Shown here in pieces: positions 7,663 through 13,256 of a stretch of DNA of 13,256 nucleotides. Origin of the DNA: Desulfofustis sp. (GTDB lineage: Bacteria > Desulfobacterota > Desulfobulbia > Desulfobulbales > Desulfocapsaceae); NCBI GenBank assembly GCA_030604345.1, contig JAUVWB010000014.1:1-13256 (forward strand), written 5' to 3'. Below the pieces are notes generated by a model. That model was given only the letters and a program-made list of their open reading frames with translations, did no database searches and had not been told where the DNA came from. How positions within the stretch are numbered: position 1 is the stretch's first letter; each line of letters starts with the position of its first letter. The position numbers and the translations under genes were made by a program.

Positions 7663-9588
7663 ATGCCAGACTCATCCCGCCCAGACACCAGCCGCCGCTC
7701 ATTCTATCAGGGAAAACACATCCTCGTCACCGGAGCTTCCGGCGGCCTCGGTTCAGCCTTGGTACGCCGGCTCGCTGAACCGGCGGCCGTGCTCATTCTG
7801 CACGCGCGCCAGGAACAGCATCTCGAGACAGTGTTGACGTCCCTGCCGCACCGCGACAAAATTATTCCCCTGGCCGCCGACCTCTCCGTGCCCGGAGAAG
7901 CAGCAGCGCTTGCCAATCGGGCACTGGCCGCCGCCGGACGCATCGACCTGCTGGTCAACAATGCCGGCATCGGCTACTTCGCCCTGATGGAAGAGACCGA
8001 GCAAGAGAGGATCCGCCATCTCTTCGAGGTCAACACGTTCTCACCTTTGATCCTGATCCAGAAATTGCTCCCGTCGATGATCAGGCGTGGTTCCGGGCGC
8101 ATCGTCAACATCGTCTCCAGCGCCGGCAGGGTGCCGATACCGACGGTCGGGGTGTATGGCGGCAGCAAGTCGGCCCTGGCGGTGATGGCCAACACCATGC
8201 GCCTCGAGTTGGAGCCGAAAGGAATCGACATCGTCAACATCTATCCGGGCACCATCAATAACTCCTTCGAGCGAAACGCCATGCGGGAGTCCGATCGCCC
8301 CGGACTCTGCCCGACCGTCGACTGCGGTGATGATGACGAGCTCATCGCCGAACAGGTGTTGACGGCCGCCTCCGGCCCGCCCGGAGAAGTCTGGCTGGAA
8401 CGCACCGGCCGAATCATGGCCCTGGCAGCCATCGCCTGGCCCACCGTGGTGGACAATCGCCTCAAGCACCTGCGGGACAAGACGCTCAGCCAGACCGACC
8501 GCATCAAACCGCCGGAATTCAGACGCTGGCGCCTGTGGCAGCTGGAATCGAGCTTTGCCTGCAACCTACGCTGCATCATGTGTCCCTGGGAAGGGGCGCG
8601 CCGCTCGGCCACAAACGGCGGACACATGAGCGATCAGGTCTGGCAGGCCCTTGTTCCCTACCTCAACGAGGTGAAATCCATTGATTTCACCGGCGGCGGC
8701 GAACCGCTGCTGCAGAAGAATCTGCTCAGCTGGATCCGACAGGCACGGACCGCCGGCTGCGAAGCCGGCTTTCTGACCAACGGGCTCCTGCTGAACGAAG
8801 AGACGGTAGAGAGGCTGCTCGACACCGGTGTCACCTGGATCGGTATCTCCCTGGACGGCGCGGACCAAGAGACCTATGAAACGATCCGACGCGGTTCCGA
8901 TTTCGCCCGGGTCTGCACCAATATCACCACCCTCACTTCCCGACGGATCGACCGCCGCCCTTTGGTCATGATCAACTTCGTCATCATGACCGGCAATTAT
9001 CAGCACCTGGAGAAGATGATCGATCTGGCCGAGCAGCTCGGGGTCGACCAGGTGAATTTCAAACAATGCGATGTGATCCGAGGCGACCACGGGAAGACCT
9101 TCGGCCTGTTCGCTGACCGCGAGACCAAACAGATACGCCAGTTACAAAAAGCCCTCAAGAAGGCAGAGCGGTGGGCCCGCAAACGCGGCATCCGTACCAC
9201 GTCCTTTTCCTTCACGCCGGAGGAGCTACCGGTCTGCGATCAGGACCCGCGGGATTCGCTGTTCATTCGCCATGACGGGACCGTCGCCCCGTGCATCAAC
9301 CTGGCCATCGGCGGCCCTTCGAGCTTTTTCGGCCGAGACGTTACCTTCCCCAGCGTTCATTACGGCCGTTTGCCCGATATGAGCCTTGACGAGATCTGGC
9401 AGAGCGACGCCTGCATCTTCTATCGACGCCGATTCGAGCAACGGGTACAGGCCCATGACGGCTCCCTGGCGACAGCCGATATCGGCCACGACCTGATCAA
9501 GATGAAGGAGGCCTTTGCCGCTGCCGTTGAGGCCATGCCGGAGGCGCCGGAAGGGTGCCGGACCTGCCATTATCTCTACGATGTGTAA
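7663..9588 (+). CDS. Fusion: short-chain dehydrogenase + radical SAM/SPASM enzyme
   Basis: A 641-residue two-enzyme protein. Residues 15-260 are a classical short-chain dehydrogenase/reductase with TGASGGLG (23-30, NAD(P) binding), NNAG (99-102), the serine of IVSSAG (150-155), and Y165xxxK169. Residues about 287-520 are a radical SAM domain with C300xxxC304xxC307 for the 4Fe-4S cluster and TGGGEP (343-348) for SAM binding. The C-terminus (about 525-641) looks like a SPASM or twitch domain, with C525, C544 in HDGTVAPC, LDEIW (575-579) and C632xxC635. Both halves retain their catalytic residues, so both may be active. The substrate is unknown; the cofactor-binding architecture suggests radical chemistry coupled to NAD(P)-dependent redox on a linked substrate. 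It lies 30 nt after the second TPM gene and 99 nt before the histidine phosphatase. The start has no obvious Shine-Dalgarno, so a start a few codons away remains possible. Confidence 0.88.
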   Translation: MPDSSRPDTSRRSFYQGKHILVTGASGGLGSALVRRLAEPAAVLILHARQEQHLETVLTSLPHRDKIIPLAADLSVPGEAAALANRALAAAGRIDLLVNNAGIGYFALMEETEQERIRHLFEVNTFSPLILIQKLLPSMIRRGSGRIVNIVSSAGRVPIPTVGVYGGSKSALAVMANTMRLELEPKGIDIVNIYPGTINNSFERNAMRESDRPGLCPTVDCGDDDELIAEQVLTAASGPPGEVWLERTGRIMALAAIAWPTVVDNRLKHLRDKTLSQTDRIKPPEFRRWRLWQLESSFACNLRCIMCPWEGARRSATNGGHMSDQVWQALVPYLNEVKSIDFTGGGEPLLQKNLLSWIRQARTAGCEAGFLTNGLLLNEETVERLLDTGVTWIGISLDGADQETYETIRRGSDFARVCTNITTLTSRRIDRRPLVMINFVIMTGNYQHLEKMIDLAEQLGVDQVNFKQCDVIRGDHGKTFGLFADRETKQIRQLQKALKKAERWARKRGIRTTSFSFTPEELPVCDQDPRDSLFIRHDGTVAPCINLAIGGPSSFFGRDVTFPSVHYGRLPDMSLDEIWQSDACIFYRRRFEQRVQAHDGSLATADIGHDLIKMKEAFAAAVEAMPEAPEGCRTCHYLYDV

Positions 9589-9610
9589 GCGCGGGACGCG
9601 GCGGATCGGG

Positions 9611-9647
9611 CCGGCGACAAGCCGGCTTGCCGGCCGTTTGCGGCGCA
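9611..9647 (+). repeat. GC-rich inverted and direct repeat between genes
   Basis: The 99-nt gap between the fusion gene and the phosphatase gene holds three copies of GCCGGC in under 30 bases. The middle copy sits inside the perfect 12-bp palindrome CAAGCCGGCTTG. The region can form competing hairpins. No T-tract follows, so it is not a canonical terminator; it could be a processing or regulator site. Confidence 0.35.
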
Positions 9648-9687
9648 GCTGAGAACCCCATACCACCCGTCGGGGAGCGAACCATCT

Positions 9688-10287
9688 ATGGGCATTATCT
9701 ATTTGATCCGGCACGGAGAAATACCGCAAAGCGCACCCCGGCGCTTCATCGGCCAACGTGACCTCCCGCTGACCGACAAGGGCAAGGAACAAATCGCCCG
9801 GCTTGCCCCGTTTCTTCTGGCCCGATCGGTGGGGCGGGTGGTCTGCAGTCCGCTCGCCAGGTGTGTGGACAGCGCCCGCATCATCTGTCTGCGTCTGGAG
9901 TGCCAACCGGAGATTCAGCCAGCGCTGAAGGAAATCGGCCTGGGCGGCTGGGAAGGGCTGCGGGTCAGCGATGTTCGCGCTCGCTACCCGGGCAGCTACG
10001 AGGCCCGGGGACGCGATATCGCCGGTTTTCGGCCGCCGGGTGGAGAGAGTTTCTCCGATCTGCAGGAACGGGTCTGGCCGGCTTTTACCACGCTAGCCAA
10101 TGAGACCGAGATGGCCACCGCCATCGTCGCCCACGCCGGAGTCAACCGGGTGATACTATGCCGCCTGCTCGGTATCCCCTTGACCAATCTATTGCATCTC
10201 GAGCAGGATTACGGCTGTGTCAACGTCATCGAAACGGACAAGGGAACCTTTCGTGTCCGTCGTCTCAACTGTCTGACCGGTCGCTAA
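9688..10287 (+). CDS. Histidine phosphatase family protein
   Basis: A 199-residue histidine phosphatase (phosphoglycerate mutase-like superfamily). The catalytic LIRHGE (residues 6-11) supplies Arg8 and the phospho-accepting His9. Arg58 in SPLAR, Glu82 in LKEIGLGGWEG and His149 in VAHAGVNR complete the active site. The LKEIGLGGWEG plus FRPPGGESF pattern resembles alpha-ribazole phosphatase (CobC)-like members, but no cobalamin gene is nearby, so no specific substrate is assigned. A GGGGAG lies about ten bases before the ATG. The gene is convergent with the MBL-fold gene with only 20 nt between the stops and no visible terminator. Confidence 0.9.
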   Translation: MGIIYLIRHGEIPQSAPRRFIGQRDLPLTDKGKEQIARLAPFLLARSVGRVVCSPLARCVDSARIICLRLECQPEIQPALKEIGLGGWEGLRVSDVRARYPGSYEARGRDIAGFRPPGGESFSDLQERVWPAFTTLANETEMATAIVAHAGVNRVILCRLLGIPLTNLLHLEQDYGCVNVIETDKGTFRVRRLNCLTGR

Positions 10288-10307
10288 CAAAATAAGTCCC
10301 TTACCGC

Positions 10308-11141
10308 TCAGACGATCAGCGACAGTCCGGCGTGGCCGCGCAGTACCTGACAGCTCAGCTGCCGTTCAAGATAGTCCACGGCTGCAGCGCCGGTACAATG
10401 ACAGGCCACCAACCGCTCAACGTGCAAATCGTTGAGCGCTGCCACGGTTTTATCCAGACGTTCCCGGCCGGCATGGAGGAGGTGGAGCCCCCCGATGATC
10501 GTATGGATCCGCCGCTCGCCGGTGATCTCCATGATCGCCTCGGCGGTATTGACGACGCCCGCATGAGCACAGCCGACACAGATCACCAGCCCTTTATCGC
10601 AGCGAAGCCACATGGCGATGTCGTCATCGATCAGATCCGGTCGCGACCCCGATTGATCGAAGAAATAAGGGGCGCCGGGATCTTCGAACGTGGTTACCCG
10701 GGGGATCGGACCGGTAATGCCGATGTCTTCGGTCATCGAGATCGGTCTCGTCAGCCAGCAGATCCGTTCCTCGGGCAACCGGTCCAGGGATTGCATGGAT
10801 AATTCCGGCATTCGCACCGGCTCGATGTCTTTTCCTTGCCGCAATACATAACGGGGCTGGAGGGCTGCCTGATGAATATAGACACGGGCGCCGACAGCGC
10901 GTTCCAGAACCGGGGCGATCCCGCCGGTGTGATCGTAGTGGCCGTGACTCACGACCAGGTCGGTGACTCGCGCCAGGTCGAAACCGAGGGCCTCGCTGTT
11001 GGGCAGCAAGCCCTTGCTTTCTCCGGTGTCGAAGAGAATGACCCGCTCACCGGACTCAAGCCACAGGGAATAGCCGTGCTCGGCGACCAGGCCGTCGGCA
11101 GCCCGGTTGTCGACCAGCACGGTCAGTTTTGCCGTTGTCAT
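10308..11141 (-). CDS. Metallo-beta-lactamase-fold hydrolase
   Basis: A 277-residue MBL-fold metalloprotein. The metal-binding motif HGHYDH is at residues 66-71, with further ligand candidates His193 (GCAHAG), His220 (GGLHLL) and His248 (CHCTG). Asp38 in LFDTG is also conserved. The order of motifs resembles the group annotated as dihydropteroate-type (beta-ribofuranosylaminobenzene 5'-phosphate synthase-like) MBL hydrolases; substrate is not predictable. No signal peptide, so cytoplasmic. Its ATG overlaps the stop of the IscU-like gene by 4 bp (ATGA), which indicates translational coupling, and GAGG lies ten bases upstream. Confidence 0.9.
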   Translation of the reverse strand: MTTAKLTVLVDNRAADGLVAEHGYSLWLESGERVILFDTGESKGLLPNSEALGFDLARVTDLVVSHGHYDHTGGIAPVLERAVGARVYIHQAALQPRYVLRQGKDIEPVRMPELSMQSLDRLPEERICWLTRPISMTEDIGITGPIPRVTTFEDPGAPYFFDQSGSRPDLIDDDIAMWLRCDKGLVICVGCAHAGVVNTAEAIMEITGERRIHTIIGGLHLLHAGRERLDKTVAALNDLHVERLVACHCTGAAAVDYLERQLSCQVLRGHAGLSLIV

Positions 11142-11611
11142 ATCCGTCGTTCCTCACCGCGCTCTCCCGCCGTTTGCTGCGGGGCAGCTTTTTCCGGCGA
11201 ATTGGCACGTCTTTGTTGATCCTTCAGGTAATTCTTTATCGCCTGTTGCATGGTGGTTTCGGCCAGCTGGGCGCAATGCAGATGCGACTCGGGGAGACTG
11301 CCCACTTCCTCGATCACATCCATCATGGTGACTTTTGCCAGACGCTGCACCTCTTTCCCATAAGCCAGGCGGGCTGCGGCATCCACGCAACTCCTGCTGG
11401 TGGCACAGCCGTCAGTCCAGGCGTGGGTCTCGACGATCCGGTCCTGGCGGATCTTGAAGGCCAGCTCCATGGTATCACCGCAGTTACCGGTGATACGGGC
11501 GTGGGCATCGGGATCCGTCATGGTCGACGAAAAGAGATAGCTCAGCCCATACCAGACCGCCACGAAAGCGAGAAGGACCCCAATCAGAACCAGAAAGCCG
11601 CCCAGAGTCAT
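11138..11611 (-). CDS. Membrane-anchored IscU/NifU-like Fe-S scaffold protein
   Basis: A 157-residue protein. Residues 3-27 form one hydrophobic segment (FLVLIGVLLAFVAVWYGLSYL), followed by an IscU/NifU N-terminal-like domain at about 38-130. All canonical scaffold ligands can be placed: C44 with Asp46 in NCGD, C69 in TDGCA, and H112-C113 in LHCAQLAETT. An extra C75 is present. IscU-type proteins assemble 2Fe-2S clusters from sulfur delivered by a cysteine desulfurase. Standard IscU is soluble, so the N-terminal anchor is unusual. The tail (131-157) is charged and probably disordered. No desulfurase, HscA or ferredoxin gene is nearby. It lies 33 nt after the unknown 141-aa gene and overlaps the MBL gene, so the three form an operon. 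Confidence 0.83.
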   Translation of the reverse strand: MTLGGFLVLIGVLLAFVAVWYGLSYLFSSTMTDPDAHARITGNCGDTMELAFKIRQDRIVETHAWTDGCATSRSCVDAAARLAYGKEVQRLAKVTMMDVIEEVGSLPESHLHCAQLAETTMQQAIKNYLKDQQRRANSPEKAAPQQTAGERGEERRI

Positions 11612-11644
11612 GGATTTGTCTACCCCACCAGCAACACTTTCAGG

Positions 11645-12070
11645 TCACGCAGCGGCAGCATGGGCCTCGACGATCCGCCCCTGCACATAGGCGACCATTG
11701 ACGAGTCGGTCCCGTCAATGTCGAAGCAGTGGCCGTCCTCTCCCAGCAACCCACCGGGAACGAGATCACCCCGCTGCTCAGGATCGGTTATGGCCTGTCC
11801 ATAGAAGCAGACGGAAAGCCATCGGGGTTCGTCGTCGATCACATCGACCATGACAAACAACGGCCGACCGGTCCGCTCGTTGCGGATACCGCGCAATGAG
11901 TAACTGACTCCCGGCCGGGCATGAAACTCCAGTCTGCTAACGGCCAGACCCTGCAGCTGTTTCAGAAAAAGCAGAAAAATATCCCTGGCCGGTGCCGAAG
12001 ATGACGGCCACTCCTTAACGAACGTCTCGAGTTGCTGTTGAGAGGTATCCACCATATCGCCTGTAACCAT
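11645..12070 (-). CDS. Conserved-looking protein of unknown function (141 aa)
   Basis: I do not recognise this family. The protein appears soluble with no signal peptide or membrane helix. It has an amphipathic N-terminal half (DIFLLFLKQLQGLAVSRLEF), a beta-rich centre (PLFVMVDVIDDEPRWLSVCF), a DPEQRGDLVPGGLLGEDGHC stretch and a helical end. Two cysteines lie near residues 89 and 113. It is first in an operon with the IscU-like and MBL-fold genes, behind a near-consensus promoter. The first ATG is used here; the ATG five codons downstream (12055), preceded by CAGGCG, is an equally reasonable start. Confidence 0.7.
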   Translation of the reverse strand: MVTGDMVDTSQQQLETFVKEWPSSSAPARDIFLLFLKQLQGLAVSRLEFHARPGVSYSLRGIRNERTGRPLFVMVDVIDDEPRWLSVCFYGQAITDPEQRGDLVPGGLLGEDGHCFDIDGTDSSMVAYVQGRIVEAHAAAA

Positions 12071-12133
12071 TTGCTTGTGAATGGTTGTATCACCAATCTG
12101 CTTCTGAACATATGCCCAATTGGAAAGGTTGCT

Positions 12134-12162
12134 ATACTACATCTCCACCGCCCCCCTGTCAA
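12134..12162 (-). promoter_or_regulatory. Sigma70-like promoter of the 10308-12070 operon
   Basis: On the minus strand a perfect -35 TTGACA (12162-12157) is followed by exactly 17 nt and TAGTAT (12139-12134), four of six matches to TATAAT. Predicted transcription begins near 12127, leaving a leader of about 57 nt before the ATG at 12070. The spacer contains a run of six G. Confidence 0.65.
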
Positions 12163-12222
12163 CGACTGTTGGTTGCCACCAGAGTCCATGTATCAACCCC
12201 GCGAACCTACCACGCTGTGTTA

Positions 12223-12239
12223 TTGATAATTTTTATTAA
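12223..12239. promoter_or_regulatory. AT-rich imperfect inverted repeat, operator-like
   Basis: TTGATAA and TTATTAA flank a TTT spacer, matching as inverted repeats at six of seven positions. It stands in an AT-rich patch (about 12217-12262) within otherwise GC-rich DNA, between the divergent promoters. The form resembles Fur/PerR-type operators, but it does not match either consensus well. A -10-like TGTAAT (12256-12261) lies just downstream for rightward transcription. Confidence 0.3.
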
Positions 12240-12261
12240 ATGAGTTTATCTCCCATGTAAT

Positions 12262-12293
12262 GCAGAGGCAAAAAACACTATCTTTGCCTCTGC
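12262..12293. repeat. Perfect 11-bp inverted repeat
   Basis: GCAGAGGCAAA (12262-12272) and TTTGCCTCTGC (12283-12293) are perfect complements around a 10-nt spacer. It lies between the divergent genes, so it is not positioned as a terminator of either, and neither strand shows a clear U tract after it. It may be a regulator binding site or a hairpin in the 5' leader of prxU. Confidence 0.55.
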
Positions 12294-12320
12294 TCGTTTG
12301 CCGACGATTCGCTCCATCCC

Positions 12321-12434
12321 ATCCGGTCTTTTTTGGCAGCCAAGCCGGTGGCCGGGCGCCGGATAGACGGATCGTCACGCAGGCGAAGGAAGCACGCCTC
12401 CGGCTGGTTCGGTCCTGCCGGGGGGTGATCCGTC
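12321..12434 (+). promoter_or_regulatory. Candidate structured 5' leader of prxU
   Basis: Two consecutive foldable units precede prxU. The first closes with ATCCGG (12321-12326) and CCGGAT (12359-12364). The second closes with GACGGATC (12366-12373) and GATCCGTC (12427-12434), and contains two inner hairpins, AGGCG/CGCCT (12381-12385 and 12395-12399) and CCGGC/GCCGG (12400-12404 and 12417-12421), giving a three-way junction. GC-rich DNA pairs easily, so this needs covariation support. It does not match a riboswitch class that I can confirm. Confidence 0.3.
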
Positions 12435-12465
12435 GCGCCAGGAAGGCGTGATATGAATCTTTTCC

Positions 12466-12472
12466 GAGGAGG
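12466..12472 (+). promoter_or_regulatory. Ribosome binding site of prxU
   Basis: GAGGAGG lies 5 nt before the ATG at 12478 and supports this start over the internal ATG at 12589, which also has a Shine-Dalgarno-like GAAGGAG upstream. Confidence 0.7.
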
Positions 12473-12477
12473 CGTCT

Positions 12478-13197
12478 ATGGCGCAAGAAGAACAAGTAGG
12501 CTGTGCCCGGCCAACCGGAGGAGTGGTTGGGGAACCGGAGCCCGAAGAGGCGGCGCCGGTAAAAGACAAACCAGTGAAGGAGAAACGCATGCTTACCGTT
12601 GGTCAGAAAGTGCCGGATTTTTCCGCTCCCGGCTATCACAAGGGTTCTTTTGTCAATATCAAGCTGTCAGATTATCTGGGTAAGTGGGTCGTACTCTGCT
12701 TTTATCCCGGTGACTTCACCTTCGTCTGAGCTACCGAGATTTCGGCGGTCGCCGAAAAATTTCCGGAGTTCCAGAAGCTTGGTGTCGAGGTATTGTCCAT
12801 GTCCATCGACTCCATGTTCGTGCACAAGATGTGGGATGACGACGAGTTGAGCAAGATGGTCGCCGGTGGCATTCCGTTCCCCATGCTCTCCGATGCCGGC
12901 GGCAAGGTCGGCACCGCCTACGGCGTCTTTGATGAGAATGCCGGGGTGGAGGCACGGGGCCGGTTCATCATCGATCCGGATGGCGTTCTCCAGGGATACG
13001 AGGTTTTGACGCCTCCCGTCGGCAGGAATGTCAACGAGACGATTCGCCAGATCCAGGCATTCCAACTGATCCGGGAGACCAAAGGTGCCGAGGCGACACC
13101 GTCCGGCTGGCGACCCGGGAAGAAGACCCTGAAGCCGGGTATCAACTTGGTAGGCAAGGTCTGGCAGGAGTGGAAGACCTCCCAAGCCTTCGATTAA
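12478..13197 (+). CDS. prxU: Selenocysteine-containing peroxiredoxin (UGA at 12727-12729 read as Sec)
   Basis: A 239-residue thiol peroxidase-family protein interrupted by one in-frame TGA at codon 84. The sequence runs PGDFTFV-U-ATE where AhpC-type peroxiredoxins have PGDFTFVCPTE, so the TGA replaces exactly the peroxidatic cysteine. The PxxxTxxU active site is intact (Pro77, Thr81, Sec84) and the active-site arginine is Arg160 in [10 protein letters not shown]. Sequence on both sides of the TGA is clearly peroxiredoxin in the same frame, ending normally at TAA in 13195-13197. A SECIS hairpin follows the TGA. The enzyme would reduce H2O2 and organic hydroperoxides. The usual C-terminal resolving motif (VCPAxW) reads EATPSGW with no Cys; the only Cys residues are C9 and C74. 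The N-terminal extension (1-38, with GCARPTGG) is absent from standard AhpC. Standard translation would yield an inactive 83-aa fragment. Alternative explanation, an inactivating TGC-to-TGA mutation, is unlikely given the SECIS. Confidence 0.95.
12727..12757 (+). promoter_or_regulatory. Sec codon UGA and bacterial SECIS element
   Basis: After the UGA (12727-12729), 10 nt follow and then a perfect 7-bp stem TTTCGGC (12740-12746) / GCCGAAA (12751-12757) with apical loop GGTC (12747-12750). From memory, the apical loop of the E. coli fdhF SECIS is also GGUC, at nearly the same distance (17 nt from the UGA here). The loop G-U is what SelB contacts. The element is inside the coding sequence, as usual in bacteria. 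Confidence 0.9.
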
Positions 13198-13220
13198 CCT
13201 GCATTCAACTGCCTTCACGC

Positions 13221-13256
13221 GCTGCGCGATCGTCCGGAAGAAGACGATCGCGCAGC
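13221..13256 (+). terminator. Strong hairpin after prxU, probable terminator
   Basis: GCTGCGCGATCGTC (13221-13234) pairs perfectly with GACGATCGCGCAGC (13243-13256) around an 8-nt loop, giving a 14-bp stem. It begins 23 nt after the prxU stop. The window ends on the last base of the stem, so the expected U tract cannot be seen. Confidence 0.75.

Noticed and set aside
9688..10287. Assigning the histidine phosphatase as CobC or phosphoglycerate mutase
   Set aside because: Catalytic residues identify the superfamily only; there is no cobalamin gene nearby, and the sequence does not decide the substrate.
12366..12434. GEMM-type c-di-GMP riboswitch, suggested by CACGCA and GCCTCCGG
   Set aside because: The conserved GGGCAAA and GCAAAGCC blocks that I expect in that class are missing and the spacing is too short, so the likeness is superficial.
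12260..12451. Possible 63-codon leader peptide before prxU
   Set aside because: No Shine-Dalgarno before the ATG, Arg-rich composition typical of non-coding GC-rich DNA, and it overlaps the palindrome.
12478..12729. An 83-aa stand-alone peroxiredoxin fragment, or a pseudogene broken by a nonsense mutation
   Set aside because: The frame stays intact for 155 further codons, the stop is UGA at the exact catalytic position, and a SECIS hairpin follows, all favouring selenocysteine.

Overview
The window is GC-rich, densely coding bacterial DNA. The best guess for the host is a Desulfobacterota (former deltaproteobacterial) anaerobe, perhaps a Desulfobulbales-type sulfur metaboliser. That placement is inference. 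It rests mainly on the peroxiredoxin at the right end, which carries an in-frame UGA (selenocysteine) with a bacterial SECIS hairpin directly behind it, a protein type I associate with Geobacter and Desulfobacterota. The UPF0280, LemA/TPM and PilZ gene content is compatible with this. I see no insertion sequence, phage gene, CRISPR array, rRNA or tRNA.

Layout, left to right. (1) 1-1922, minus strand: a CvpA-type membrane protein, a UPF0280 (ApbE-like) protein and a PilZ-domain protein that runs off the left edge. (2) 2009-5082, plus strand: a 4'-phosphopantetheinyl transferase starting at TTG, overlapping formamidopyrimidine-DNA glycosylase (mutM), then enolase (eno) behind its own intergenic region. 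(3) 5250-10287, plus strand: a possible long operon holding a 62-aa protein of unknown function, a LemA lipoprotein, two TPM-domain membrane proteins, a 641-aa fusion of a short-chain dehydrogenase with a radical SAM/SPASM enzyme, and a histidine phosphatase. (4) 10308-12070, minus strand: a compact operon with a near-consensus promoter, encoding an unrecognised 141-aa protein, a membrane-anchored IscU/NifU-like Fe-S scaffold, and a metallo-beta-lactamase-fold hydrolase that overlaps the scaffold gene by 4 bp. (5) 12071-12477: a 407-nt divergent intergenic region with several inverted repeats and a candidate structured leader. (6) 12478-13197, plus strand: the selenoprotein peroxiredoxin (prxU), followed by a strong hairpin at the window end.

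How the parts may work together. PrxU would reduce peroxides with a selenolate, and its mRNA must recruit SelB through the SECIS at 12740-12757. The divergent operon encodes what looks like an Fe-S handling protein, and Fe-S clusters are peroxide targets, so the divergent pair may form a small redox or metal module; this is inference from position only. LemA and TPM proteins commonly occur together and suggest an envelope function. The SDR-radical SAM fusion is the most unusual protein here and its substrate cannot be read from the sequence. An ordinary gene caller would end the peroxiredoxin at codon 84 or split it in two. The full 239-residue reading is the most important correction to make when annotating this window.
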